64,000 nucleotides of DNA from positions 3,534,001 to 3,598,000 of the forward strand of contig NZ_CP094997.1 in the NCBI RefSeq assembly GCF_022869785.1, read 5' to 3'. The notes under the pieces were generated by a model. That model did not search any database, was not told the DNA's origin, and was given only the letters and a program-made list of their open reading frames with translations. This document shows, in pieces, positions 43,001-50,626 of the stretch. The position numbers were made by a program, and so were the translations under genes. Origin of the DNA: Dyadobacter chenwenxiniae. Lineage in GTDB: Bacteria > Bacteroidota > Bacteroidia > Cytophagales > Spirosomataceae. How positions within the stretch are numbered: position 1 is the stretch's first letter; each line of letters begins with the position of its first letter.

Positions 43001-43620
43001 TTGTCGAGGAAATCTTCCAGCCATTTTCCCACATATTCCAGCCCTTCGTATTTCAATGGCGGGCGCAGATAGCCTTCACTGTCTTTCAGCGAAAATCCAC
43101 GCAAGTCTTTTAGTTTCCGATTGTAATCGGCTGATGTATAAACCATGGTGGCCGGAGAAAACGCCCCGATCGGAATGTCCCCAAACTTGATGATCAGAAT
43201 GTCCGTCCAGGAATATAATGTTCCATTCGATTGGAGCTCAATGGGCTTCGGTGCCAGGTTAACCAGCGCCCGGCAAAACTTTTCGTCGTTGAAAATCACC
43301 GGCGATATTTGCAGTTTGCCCAGGTCAGGCTTTACGCTGTGCAATGCGAGCAAGCTCAGTAATCCCTTCCATTCCTGCACAATGCGGTCGCGGAGCGGGT
43401 GCTTCTCGGAACTGAGAGCGCCCTGGAACGTGAGCGGTCTTGCGTAAATGTCCGGAATGGATGAAACGCCCCTCGCCTGGGCCGACTCGTCTATTTCGAT
43501 CCCATTGCCTATATCGGTGATTATTCTGCGCTGTTTATCTTCCCAGAGTGCATCTGAGGTGGGCTCGCTGATTTCTGCTCCCGTGATCAGCTTTGGAAGG
43601 TATAGATGTTTTTGTGACAT
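40039..43620 (-). CDS. Giant protein with actin/Hsp70-type ATPase fold
   Basis: At 1193 residues it has an N-terminal half of unknown fold (about 1-580) that mentions no recognisable family. An ASKHA ATPase follows: phosphate-1 motif VGVDLGTSNTNIY near 590, phosphate-2 motif CVDVGGGTTDYSIW near 843, and an adenosine-type motif HWGGNAAKFINW near 977. An insert between 615 and 640 is Lys/Ser rich. Near 1040 there is an acidic/Gly-rich loop. It resembles the SrfB class of large Hsp70-related proteins in layout, but I cannot confirm that. It overlaps the Hsp70 gene by 4 bases and follows the tubulin-like gene by 11 bases. It has no signal peptide. Confidence 0.75.
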   Translation of the reverse strand: MSQKHLYLPKLITGAEISEPTSDALWEDKQRRIITDIGNGIEIDESAQARGVSSIPDIYARPLTFQGALSSEKHPLRDRIVQEWKGLLSLLALHSVKPDLGKLQISPVIFNDEKFCRALVNLAPKPIELQSNGTLYSWTDILIIKFGDIPIGAFSPATMVYTSADYNRKLKDLRGFSLKDSEGYLRPPLKYEGLEYVGKWLEDFLDKFNRIAQTNDTPSQGHAYIGDINKLLADWLKEIKQELGVAQDKIIQSAKVKVAEEMPEAIRRNPPAFLSRYEIYQHILTPLVEGDVDGERNKSDYSLSMSRNKSGYLENKSGYKEVVVITPSLLSQNKTLWDGLTPRELGDDTHSLVSKFFNEESGVFINNINIKNHDSIWIRPELYFLTDTLLKNKTDDDILNTTEAFLNGDETEFILPFKKEILYFFTPEDIQEKLKPRFVKTDEKVVFSFSLPLIDGQRVEIKKTFRTAQSGLQKGEGEIIEVEVPVLEIFPDYLGDFWCQYFMLCSNIDSFKIAPLNFAENIIVSQKEQKIESNQDREKAEIIRISGYNSFPEAVSINSSNRGNNAYGLVLLSKNPDVEGKQFTNKCIVGVDLGTSNTNIYRYTNENAKRWVFSFSKYVRSILNSDPQSAGGNSNQKKEKSKREKITRAFFVPTEDQHLPIPTLLRIFKAGITKDILLDQFIYFPNEPQYPNYVFTDVKWHEDTAGMIAFIRSTIFLVIIDLLQNRVGKIEFRCTYPKSYSDDKVRAVKRAWTESLEKFVHVADEGEKNVPDGKFIWGERRRFDEYEGYYNITTKNNGKIIINTKPSFTTEGIAAGEYFSSDHINNDGTSPANKEDGALCVDVGGGTTDYSIWFNSKIRLDASVKLAGTQIANLLKNNSRVRDLLFTDDSANALNEVKEDSLLFFSRLNFVLRKEEKQIASNLSNNAGNRDIAWLRRILAIEFGALSFYAAHLCLAVDEFLESGLSKRAKENIFKLHWGGNAAKFINWIDYGRYEQDGIASKFLNGIFANTIYDKSIGARGFLPLKLGQIQSPGHKDEASGGIVVMENVPAPDGQSADSPGGLILLEDDFSSKDRLEGVILGERINIGGSKFEHYQVINKNDFFNEARSVFESTELVQLERFVHLINQVGLKTGLFPEGAQINLSLEEKLSIKQRVKNELARQAQRGPDERDVEPIIILEIKYLLDILSHKMK

Positions 43621-43631
43621 AAATCAGAGCG

Positions 43632-45197
43632 TTAGTTGTTGACCAGATTACTAGTGTTAAACCTGGTTGCAGCGTCATAGAAAATGTTCAGGTACTTGCT
43701 TCCGGCAGTGATGTTATCCTTGATGATCGCCTCCTGAAGTCCTTCTATTCTAAAAGCATTGAAAGTTTTATGCATTGAATCTCCCTTGACCAACTCTCCG
43801 ATGTTGCCAATGTTGGTTTCGGGATCAAAAAGTTCAAGCTTCTTATTGGGGGCGATTGCGCCGGATGCGAGCTTTTTACTATCGATCAGAAATACCGTTT
43901 CACCATCGTCTATGGAGGCGATCCAATACAGGAACGCATTCAGAAAATGGTCGGCTACGTTGTACAGATCGCTGTTTTGATTGTGCCGCGGATTGTACAG
44001 GTGGTTATCTTCCTTAAAATCCCGTCCGAAATTCTCGGAATACCACGGCTCAATCGAGACTTCTTTGTGGGTCCTGTTCAGCTCTTTTTTTCCGTATGTC
44101 AGATAAGCATAGGCGAACACGGTAAAATCAGCAATTGCAGCTTTGAATTTCCGCTTGTATTCAGTCAGGCCCGTATTGTCCCTGGTCAGGGGAAGTACGT
44201 TCCAGGTGATTTTCTCAGTTTCGCGGCTCGCTAAAAAATACTTTTTATTGTTATTCGGCAGCTGAGCCGGTTGACCAAAGAAATCGAAACCTGCCAGTGC
44301 GCTGACCATTTCAATGTAATGGGGCTTGTTTTGCTGTGTGGAACTTCCGGTGCTGAAATCGCCGACCTTTTGTGCCAGCGAATCTCCGATGAAGTAATAC
44401 TGGTCAAAACCGAGCTGCTTGTCATTGTAATATTGCAATGCCGCTTTTGTGGCAATGGGAAAATCTCCCGTGGTAACAAACATTGGTTCGCCCGCACTGC
44501 TTACACTATCCACCGAAAAGCTGAAATAAGGAAGCACAAGCGCGCCTCCCAGCAGCACCCGGCTTTGCTCACCACCCAGGCTGGCCTGCATGGATTCGTT
44601 GAATTTAATGAGCTGGCGGGAGCCCAGAGTCGGAAAGCCTGCCGCGCCGGTTCCGCCGAATATAGAGCCTACAAGAAATACGCGCAGCTCGTTTGCCCCG
44701 AATGACTCAATTCCTTCCCAAAGCATTTTGAAAGGGTATTCTTCCATCGGCGGATCCGCCATCACGACCGCACCGATAGAAGGATGCCCGCGAAAACCCT
44801 TGTTCAACGAGGTATTTAATTCCTTTTCTGTAAACAATACATTTGCCAGGTCCGCTATTTCCGGTTTGGTCTTAACAATGTTGTCGTAGTTGATGTATTT
44901 GGCGAGTGTGTAATTGCTTTCTTCAAAAATATTCCAAACGAATTGCTTGTCACCCGGCGGGATTATGATTTCGGTCCGGAAAGATTTGTTGTTCCCCCTC
45001 CGCTGAAATTTATTCCTGAGGTCAATGTAATTTTTAATCAAAGTATGTGTCCTGGTGAGGTTGCCATTTCCCTGATCCGGATCGATCATGAAGATGTGTA
45101 ACTTGTCTGGCCCCAGCCCTGCGGCACATAGGTGAATAACTGATTCAATGACCCTCGAACCCGTTCCCCCAATTCCGATCAAAACATTTTTTAACAT
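43632..45197 (-). CDS. Tubulin/FtsZ-like GTPase
   Basis: The 521-residue protein starts with NVLIGIGGTGSRVIES, a nucleotide-binding loop of the tubulin superfamily. IFMIDPDQGNGN follows at the second strand. The T4 signature appears near 182 as LVGSIFGGTGAAGFPT, close to the tubulin GGTG[SA]G motif. It is longer than FtsZ (about 400) and lacks the FtsZ C-terminal peptide. Together with the vWA gene and the OmpA-like lipoprotein gene this recalls the FtsZ-like/vWA/OmpA membrane-remodelling system proposed by Makarova and Koonin in 2010. Polymer formation is plausible but untested here. It lies mid-operon, 15 bases after the four-TM gene. Confidence 0.8.
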   Translation of the reverse strand: MLKNVLIGIGGTGSRVIESVIHLCAAGLGPDKLHIFMIDPDQGNGNLTRTHTLIKNYIDLRNKFQRRGNNKSFRTEIIIPPGDKQFVWNIFEESNYTLAKYINYDNIVKTKPEIADLANVLFTEKELNTSLNKGFRGHPSIGAVVMADPPMEEYPFKMLWEGIESFGANELRVFLVGSIFGGTGAAGFPTLGSRQLIKFNESMQASLGGEQSRVLLGGALVLPYFSFSVDSVSSAGEPMFVTTGDFPIATKAALQYYNDKQLGFDQYYFIGDSLAQKVGDFSTGSSTQQNKPHYIEMVSALAGFDFFGQPAQLPNNNKKYFLASRETEKITWNVLPLTRDNTGLTEYKRKFKAAIADFTVFAYAYLTYGKKELNRTHKEVSIEPWYSENFGRDFKEDNHLYNPRHNQNSDLYNVADHFLNAFLYWIASIDDGETVFLIDSKKLASGAIAPNKKLELFDPETNIGNIGELVKGDSMHKTFNAFRIEGLQEAIIKDNITAGSKYLNIFYDAATRFNTSNLVNN

Positions 45198-45212
45198 GGT
45201 GCAGGAGTTTAG

Positions 45213-45671
45213 TTATTTGCCGAATGGAACGAACTTGACAGTCCGGGGAGAAAACAGGAATGTAGTAAGCCAGAATAGTGTGAATGTCAGCAGGGAAAGA
45301 ACCAGGAAGTATATTACAAACCATTGAGATTCAATTCCCTCGTTCCTGTTCCGGATCACAATTGCAAATGCGAGGGCTACGGCAATAAGAACCTGCATGA
45401 AAAATAGGGTCCGCCATTTGGTTTTAGCCGCAGGCAGCTGACCTGCTACTTTTTCCTGGCTGCCGTAATAATACCAGTAGCCTGCGAAAAGGATACTCAG
45501 CATTGTTCCCGCGCCGAAAATAAGACGCAATTCTACCGCGAGATCTTCCGGGTACTTCTCGGCCAGGCTTGGATTTTCTGAAAAATAACTGGCCAGAAAT
45601 ATGGCAAAAATGACCCAGAGCGTTGCGCCAATTACGGCGGTCAGTACATAGTTAATCGGACTTTTGTTCAT
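45213..45671 (-). CDS. Four-TM membrane protein of the tubulin/Hsp70 operon
   Basis: The 152-residue protein has four TM segments: LTAVIGATLWVIFAIFLASY (about 10-29), LIFGAGTMLSILFAGYWYYY (about 50-69), TLFFMQVLIAVALAFAIVI (about 88-106) and WFVIYFLVLSLLTFTLFWL (about 117-136). No enzyme motif is seen and no family is recognised. Its place between the vWA lipoprotein gene and the tubulin-like gene suggests a membrane anchor or a link between the periplasmic vWA protein and the cytoplasmic filament protein. That is inference. Confidence 0.65.
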   Translation of the reverse strand: MNKSPINYVLTAVIGATLWVIFAIFLASYFSENPSLAEKYPEDLAVELRLIFGAGTMLSILFAGYWYYYGSQEKVAGQLPAAKTKWRTLFFMQVLIAVALAFAIVIRNRNEGIESQWFVIYFLVLSLLTFTLFWLTTFLFSPRTVKFVPFGK

Positions 45672-45691
45672 CTTGGTTGAGGATTTGAAGT

Positions 45692-46975
45692 TTATTTTTT
45701 TTCGAGGTATATGTAAAACTTGGCGACTTTCGGCTGCTTCGCCGTAGCGTGGCTGGTGGCAATATCGGTGAGGAGTTTTTCCAGGTTTAGTGTTTTGCCT
45801 GCCTGTACGCCGTCAATGGAATCGGTACTTATATCTTTAATCCATTTAGGCATAGCAAGCGGTACCGTATTATCCATGGTGAGGTACACAGCATAGGAAA
45901 AAATCCCTTCCGGATCGGCGTTGTTGAGCTTAATGTCGGCAGTGACTTTGCCGCCTGAAATTTTCAGATTTTCAAGCCTGATCTCACTATCTACGGCAAC
46001 AGAATCTTTGCCTGAAATCTTCCTTTTAAATACTTGCGCTTTGATGTTCTTCTCTGTAAAATCCGGCATGGACTTATCCATTAGCAACGTCATATCCAAA
46101 TGGAGCAGCGCCTCTTTTTCACGTTCCTTCATGGTAAAAGCGAAGACGGTACCATAGGATTCAAGTTGTTTTTTGGGCAGGCTGCTTCTATTGATAGATT
46201 TGCTTTTTCTATCCTTTTCCAGCGCTACATCAAAACTTTCAGTTGGCTTATTAGCGAGTATCAGAAACCTGTTTCCAGTAATGTAGGGCTTGTTTTGCAA
46301 GCTTCGGAACAACAGGTCAATGTTTGTTTTGTCACCAAAAACCAATGCGAAAAGCGGGCGCTGCGCATTGACGGTCAACCTGCTTACACCTTGCCCAAGG
46401 TCGCCGACGGAGCCATTAAAAGCACTGGAAACACCCACCACACCAATCTCTATCCCTTTCTGAATGCATTGCTCTTTAATGGTGCCCACTACTGAGTTAA
46501 TGTCATTGTTGTTGTAAAACAGGTCGGTAATGAGAATACTGACACGTTTTGGATCTGTATTCTTTATCGTGTTGGCGAAGTCCGTTTTATTGTTCAGGGT
46601 TTTGTCGGTAAAAATCGCCTTATCATTTTTGGCCGAAACGAATTCGCTCCTGGAAATGCTGTCAACCCGGCTCCCGTACTTGAAGTACTTGATATCGGTC
46701 TTCTTCCAGGTGTTCTGGCAGGTCGATTCAATATCGTCCACAAAGTTCCCGAAGTCGCTTTGTCCTGGTACGGAAAATCCCTCCATGGACCCGGTTACAT
46801 CCAGATACACATCAACATTCAATTTCTCAGTACTGGCAGCGCCTGTATCCGTAATTTCTGATTTGTCGAAATTCCAATCCGGGCGGTCTGCTTCTCGATT
46901 TTCTGTTGCGCCGCATCCTGCCATTATTACGGACAATAATGATGAGAGCCCGAGTGTTCGGTAAAAGTTGTTCAT
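45692..46975 (-). CDS. vWA-domain lipoprotein
   Basis: A signal peptide with lipobox (SVIMAGCGATEN) leads to a von Willebrand A domain at about 53-240. The MIDAS motif is DVYLDVTGSMEGF near 58, a DxTxS variant of DxSxS. ISILITDLFYNN-like sequence (VSILITDLFYNNNDI) supplies the later metal Asp. The C-terminal half (about 250-427) is beta-rich and unassigned. The protein should sit in the periplasm on the inner or outer membrane and bind a partner through a metal-dependent surface. It precedes the four-TM gene by 20 bases. The operon also holds the tubulin-like GTPase. Confidence 0.85.
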   Translation of the reverse strand: MNNFYRTLGLSSLLSVIMAGCGATENREADRPDWNFDKSEITDTGAASTEKLNVDVYLDVTGSMEGFSVPGQSDFGNFVDDIESTCQNTWKKTDIKYFKYGSRVDSISRSEFVSAKNDKAIFTDKTLNNKTDFANTIKNTDPKRVSILITDLFYNNNDINSVVGTIKEQCIQKGIEIGVVGVSSAFNGSVGDLGQGVSRLTVNAQRPLFALVFGDKTNIDLLFRSLQNKPYITGNRFLILANKPTESFDVALEKDRKSKSINRSSLPKKQLESYGTVFAFTMKEREKEALLHLDMTLLMDKSMPDFTEKNIKAQVFKRKISGKDSVAVDSEIRLENLKISGGKVTADIKLNNADPEGIFSYAVYLTMDNTVPLAMPKWIKDISTDSIDGVQAGKTLNLEKLLTDIATSHATAKQPKVAKFYIYLEKK

Positions 46976-47029
46976 TGTTTTAAGATGCTAAATGCGCTGA
47001 TATTTTCCGATTTGCCCTGGAAATGCTTT

Positions 47030-47476
47030 TCACTTCGACTTTGAATTTCCGTTGATCATCACTTTGGTAATCGCTTCGGGCACTTTGGCAATCCGGAGCT
47101 GGATCAATCCATCTGTCGTGACATTGAATCTGTTCGGCCCGGCCTGTATTCTCTGGATGATCAGCCGTTTGGAAAAACCCGCCTGATGCATTTGAATGAT
47201 CTGCTCGTTTTGAAGTACGTCTGCCGGTTTGCTGGCAGTGAGCATTACTTCCATAATTGCCTCAGGCACTTTGACACTTTCCAGGGCAAGCATACCGGGA
47301 ACGGACATGTCAAATCTGGCCGTGCTCGCGTTAATTTTCTGAATAATCAAACTCTTGGACACCTTGGCCTGGTGCATAGCAACAATGTTATTATTGCTTA
47401 AAACCTCACCCTTTTGCGCGTATAAGTTCGTGATGGTCAGGAATAGGACCATCAATAGAAATGCATTTTTCATCAT
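47030..47476 (-). CDS. Secreted protein with two copies of a ~55-residue domain
   Basis: A signal peptide (AFLLMVLFLTITNLYAQ) is followed by two tandem repeats: first NNNIVAMHQAKVSKSLIIQK ... RFDMSVPGMLALESVKVPEA, then NEQIIQMHQAGFSKRLIIQR ... RFNVTTDGLIQLRIAKVPEA. Each unit follows the pattern I-x2-MHQA-x2-SK-x-LIIQ-x-I, a small helical domain I recall from many Bacteroidota exported proteins (D-[VI]-x2-[LM]-x3-G-[LF]-S-[DK]-x2-II-x-KI). It is probably a protein-binding module. It lies upstream of the vWA gene with a 54-base gap, likely the same operon. Confidence 0.7.
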   Translation of the reverse strand: MMKNAFLLMVLFLTITNLYAQKGEVLSNNNIVAMHQAKVSKSLIIQKINASTARFDMSVPGMLALESVKVPEAIMEVMLTASKPADVLQNEQIIQMHQAGFSKRLIIQRIQAGPNRFNVTTDGLIQLRIAKVPEAITKVMINGNSKSK

Positions 47477-47540
47477 TTGGAAGCGGATGCCGAAATAGTA
47501 GTTACTAAGAATGGATAGCGAATTTGATAACCGCGACGTG

Positions 47541-48017
47541 CTAATTATACTTCACCCGAAAGCGCCCGTCTTTAATCGAAAGCTTTTTATTGCCGTAACC
47601 ATCCTCGTCATACACGTCAAAATAGAATGTCCCTTCAACTACGTAGTTATCGGCATGCGTGATAGTACATTTTCCGTTGGTTGGTTTGCCTGCGTTGCTG
47701 TAATCTCCCGACGAATATTCAGTATACCGGCTGTCTGAAAACGTGGCGGAATTGATTTTCAATGTTTGGGATTTACCGCTCAATGCGTCTTCTGTTGAGA
47801 AAGCCAGGCCTTCAAAATCACTTAGAAATGCTCCTAATTGAAACTGAGGCACCCACGGTTTATTTTCAGCGAAATAATCCTCTTCGCCTTCGTATCTAAA
47901 TTTCTCACCGTTGACATTCGCGTAAACATATACTTCCGGCATTTTGTCCGGGAGATTGTCTTTTTCACAACCTCCCAGGATCAACATGAGCATAGAAAAA
48001 AGCAGGTACTTTTTCAT
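47541..48017 (-). CDS. Small lipoprotein of unknown function
   Basis: The 158-residue protein has a signal peptide and lipobox (LFSMLMLILGGCEKDN). The mature part is beta-rich and acidic (YVYANVNGEKFRYEGEEDYF ... GTFYFDVYDEDGYGNKKLSI), resembling the many small Bacteroidota lipoproteins that carry a single beta-sandwich. No family is recognised. It lies 34 bases downstream of the barrel gene and 64 bases upstream of the two-repeat gene. Confidence 0.7.
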   Translation of the reverse strand: MKKYLLFSMLMLILGGCEKDNLPDKMPEVYVYANVNGEKFRYEGEEDYFAENKPWVPQFQLGAFLSDFEGLAFSTEDALSGKSQTLKINSATFSDSRYTEYSSGDYSNAGKPTNGKCTITHADNYVVEGTFYFDVYDEDGYGNKKLSIKDGRFRVKYN

Positions 48018-48051
48018 GATAAAGGATGGTTTACAATGGTTATCGCTGCTA

Positions 48052-48789
48052 TTATTTGATCTGAAAGAAGTAAGCTACACGAATCCCAGCACTAAGATGG
48101 CGGGCGAAATAATCCGATTCTGCACTGGATCTGGGGATCCATTTTGTAACTGAAGGCTGAGCAAAAACAGATATTTCAAGCGGACGGTCAGCCAAATTAA
48201 TTTCCTTTGCAATTCCGATATTAAAATTCAAATCAAAAGGCTTTACGGCGTCTGAATCAGGATCCGTGCCAATGTCAAGCTTTTCGGAATACGATTCTGA
48301 TTCATCGCCTACGCTCATTTTGCTTTTTGCCTTTCCGCCTATTGCAAATCCGAAACCGGGACCAGCAATAATTTTAAACCCGGTGTCTCCCAGACGGTAG
48401 CTAAGCCAAATAGGTATTTCGAGATAGGTTATGGAAAAAGTGGCTTTCCCGCTCGCTTTTTGTCTGTCCCCATCTGCATCCGTATAATCCGCTTTTATTT
48501 TATACTTAAAGCCTCTGAGATTGAAAATTAATCCGGTCTGAAGGCTCAGCGATTCGTTAAATCCGTAGTCTACAAGTGCACCAGCCTGCAATCTTAACGA
48601 GGGCGGAAATGTACTTTTGGAGGATGTTTCAAAATCCTCGTCGTAGATGTCGGTAAGAAGATCCCTCATTTCGGTTGATACCATTGGAATGCTCACACTT
48701 GGTCCAAGCACTGGAGCGATCTTGATATCCTGAGCAAAAACGCTGCCGCAAATGGCCAGCAGAAAAATAGAAACGGCGAGTGTCTTCAT
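48052..48789 (-). CDS. Outer-membrane beta-barrel protein (PorT/porin-like)
   Basis: A signal peptide (TLAVSIFLLAICGSVFAQ) precedes a chain of alternating-residue strands ending in an aromatic (HLSAGIRVAYFFQIK), as expected for an outer-membrane barrel. Typical signs are SLQTGLIFNLRGFKYKI, YLEIPIWLSYRLGDTGFKII and the GPGFGFAIGGKA turn, which recall the PorT-like outer-membrane beta-barrel family. It is the first gene of the minus-strand operon that includes the vWA, tubulin-like and Hsp70 genes, and the promoter should lie in the 207 bases upstream. It may provide the outer-membrane anchor of the system. Confidence 0.78.
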   Translation of the reverse strand: MKTLAVSIFLLAICGSVFAQDIKIAPVLGPSVSIPMVSTEMRDLLTDIYDEDFETSSKSTFPPSLRLQAGALVDYGFNESLSLQTGLIFNLRGFKYKIKADYTDADGDRQKASGKATFSITYLEIPIWLSYRLGDTGFKIIAGPGFGFAIGGKAKSKMSVGDESESYSEKLDIGTDPDSDAVKPFDLNFNIGIAKEINLADRPLEISVFAQPSVTKWIPRSSAESDYFARHLSAGIRVAYFFQIK

Positions 48790-48957
48790 AATAGGGGGCT
48801 TGTTTTAAGGTAAAATTTAAATTGGTTTACATTGAGCAGACTTTTATGCCCTTTTCCGATGAATGCACATCTGCTTGCAAGAAGTAAAGTGCTTTTTAAA
48901 GTTTTTTTCTTTCGTCACTGTAACGTATTACCATATACGCTTACCCTTTAATGTTTA

Positions 48958-48985
48958 GCTGCGACCTGATCAAACAGGCCGCAGC
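48958..48985. repeat. Imperfect hairpin downstream of the small lipoprotein gene
   Basis: The arms GCTGCGACCTG and CAGGCCGCAGC (one mismatch) surround a 6-base loop, 11 bases after the stop of the small lipoprotein gene. It may end that transcript, though no T-tract follows. Confidence 0.45.
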
Positions 48986-48996
48986 TGCATTGGCAC

Positions 48997-49194
48997 TTAG
49001 GGCCCTCCGCCAGGGCCACTTGGCTTCACCGGCGGATCGTCGGCTACCAGGTTGTGGGAGGTGGAATCCGCTGCCGACTTGGTCAGCGGTTTAACGTCGG
49101 ACTGCGATTCGCAGGATGCCAGCCAAAGCATTCCGACAACAGCAAGGCATACCCCTATGGAGCGACCATGCGCCAAAAGCACTGTCAGTTTCAT
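48997..49194 (-). CDS. Very small lipoprotein
   Basis: I chose the ATG at 49194 because it gives a clean signal peptide and lipobox (GVCLAVVGMLWLASCESQ); an ATG at 49266 would add 24 residues before it. The mature peptide is about 38 residues, polar, and ends in KPSGPGGGP. No family is recognised. It is divergent from the sigma factor gene at 49359 and lies upstream of the tubulin/Hsp70 operon on the same strand, but a hairpin separates them. Confidence 0.55.
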   Translation of the reverse strand: MKLTVLLAHGRSIGVCLAVVGMLWLASCESQSDVKPLTKSAADSTSHNLVADDPPVKPSGPGGGP

Positions 49195-49358
49195 TTCAGT
49201 CGATTGTTTAAGTGAGGAAAAAAACCGAGCAGGATTGGCGCCTTGATCCGCTCTTCCTCTATTCATCGAAGAGAGCCTGACTTTTTCACATCTTTTTTGT
49301 AATATTTTTTACCTTAACCGAACAATGGGGCATTAAGAAGTAAAATGTCCCTACACCT

Positions 49359-49925
49359 ATGGCCAAACGCTACTCAGACCAGGAAGTAATTTCAATGCTG
49401 CAGTCGACTGACATTCGCATGCACAACGAAGCCCTAAAATTTCTTCACAAGGCCTATGAGCCGATGATTTTAAGGTATGTCACTTCCAACAGCGGCTCGC
49501 GGGAAGAGGCTGAGGAAATCCTGAATGATGTGGTGTTTACATTTTTCAAAAATGTCCGGTCGGAAAAGTTTGAGCATCAGGATGCAAAAATCAGCACGTA
49601 CTTCTATGGTGTAGCGAAGCGCAAGTGGCTTACAGAATTGAAAAAACAGAAAACAAGGCCGAGGGCTGCCGAAGACATCGAAGCGGGGACGCAGGCAGAT
49701 GAAGCGGATGATTCTCAGTTTACAAATTATGAGAATCAAGAGCTTGTGGAAAGGTTGCTCGAAAAGCTGGAACCTAACTGCCAGAAACTGATCAGGGCAT
49801 TTATGGATGGCTGGTCTATGGAAGATATTGCGGTGATGGTTGGTTTCAGAAATGCTGCATCAGCCAAAGCGCAGAAATATCATTGTTTGAAGAGATTGGG
49901 AAAACTTATTAATCCGTCGCTATGA
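49359..49925 (+). CDS. ECF-type sigma-70 factor
   Basis: The 188-residue protein has region 2 as REEAEEILNDVVFTFFKNV and then KISTYFYGVAKRKWLTELKK. Region 4 is LLEKLEPNCQKLIRAFMDG followed by WSMEDIAVMVGFRNAASAKA and QKYHCLKRLGKL. The last four bases overlap the start of the anti-sigma-like gene (ATGA), so the two are translationally coupled. It probably activates its own operon and envelope genes nearby. It belongs to the same kind of module as the sigma factor at 31602. Confidence 0.9.
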   Translation: MAKRYSDQEVISMLQSTDIRMHNEALKFLHKAYEPMILRYVTSNSGSREEAEEILNDVVFTFFKNVRSEKFEHQDAKISTYFYGVAKRKWLTELKKQKTRPRAAEDIEAGTQADEADDSQFTNYENQELVERLLEKLEPNCQKLIRAFMDGWSMEDIAVMVGFRNAASAKAQKYHCLKRLGKLINPSL

Positions 49926-50626
49926 AACGCCCTGTTGGACAATTGGAAGAATGGGAATGGATAGAGAAGTATTGGTCGGGAAAGCTATCCCATGACGAGA
50001 AACTCTTTTTTGAAAAAGAAATGAAAGAAAACGAGGATTTTGCCAGGGAAGCCAAAAGCCTTCGCCCGGGCATACAATTGCTGGAAGAAGTAAGATTTGA
50101 GAAAAACGCCAGGCACATTTTAGAAAAACTACGGGATGAAGGCCGCTCCAGGAGAAAAGTAACGCGCATTTTCACATTGACGAGCAGCTTCGCGGCAGCG
50201 GCCTGCATCGCTTTTATCTTGTTCCTGGCATATTCTCCACTCAGGCTGCCTGCACAAGAAAACGACCTGAGCATTCTGCGTGATTTCAGGGCCAAATACA
50301 AGGCAGATTCTACCAATAACCTTTCACTTGCAAAAAAGCAGGCTTTCGACCTGTTTTTTGAAGGACAATCTTATCTTGCTGAGGGCGAATCCCAGCTGGC
50401 TCAACAGCGATTTGAAAAAGTATTAGGCTACTCCGACCTCAGGCCCTATTTCAAGGAGGCGGCACAATGGCACCTGGTAATTTGCTATCTCAAAAACAGC
50501 CAAACTGAGAAAGCAAACGAGACCTATCATGAACTGCAGGATTCCAAAGAATATTCCGTACCGGCGATCGAGCGCTGGAAAATCTGGTGGCACCTGAAAA
50601 GGTCACAATGGACCGGCGGCTCTTGA
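49922..50626 (+). CDS. Anti-sigma-like membrane protein with periplasmic TPR
   Basis: The 234-residue protein has a cytoplasmic helical part (WEWIEKYWSGKLSHDEKLFF ... EMKENEDFAREAKS), a pattern I know from Bacteroidota anti-sigma regions. A TM lies at 83-104 (FTLTSSFAAAACIAFILFLAY). The periplasmic TPR-like tail includes AFDLFFEGQSYLAEGESQLA and AAQWHLVICYLKNSQTEKAN. It overlaps the sigma factor gene by 4 bases. Its 3' end also overlaps the convergent CHAT gene by 24 bases, which could produce antisense effects. Its design equals that of the protein at 30630. Confidence 0.8.
   Translation: MKRPVGQLEEWEWIEKYWSGKLSHDEKLFFEKEMKENEDFAREAKSLRPGIQLLEEVRFEKNARHILEKLRDEGRSRRKVTRIFTLTSSFAAAACIAFILFLAYSPLRLPAQENDLSILRDFRAKYKADSTNNLSLAKKQAFDLFFEGQSYLAEGESQLAQQRFEKVLGYSDLRPYFKEAAQWHLVICYLKNSQTEKANETYHELQDSKEYSVPAIERWKIWWHLKRSQWTGGS

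Noticed and set aside
40039..43620. Firm SrfB annotation of the giant ATPase
   Set aside because: The layout is similar, but I cannot verify the SrfB family from the sequence alone and no srfA/srfC-like genes are recognised.
48997..49266. Longer start (49266) for the small lipoprotein
   Set aside because: It would place 24 polar residues before the signal peptide; the ATG at 49194 gives a regular lipoprotein signal.
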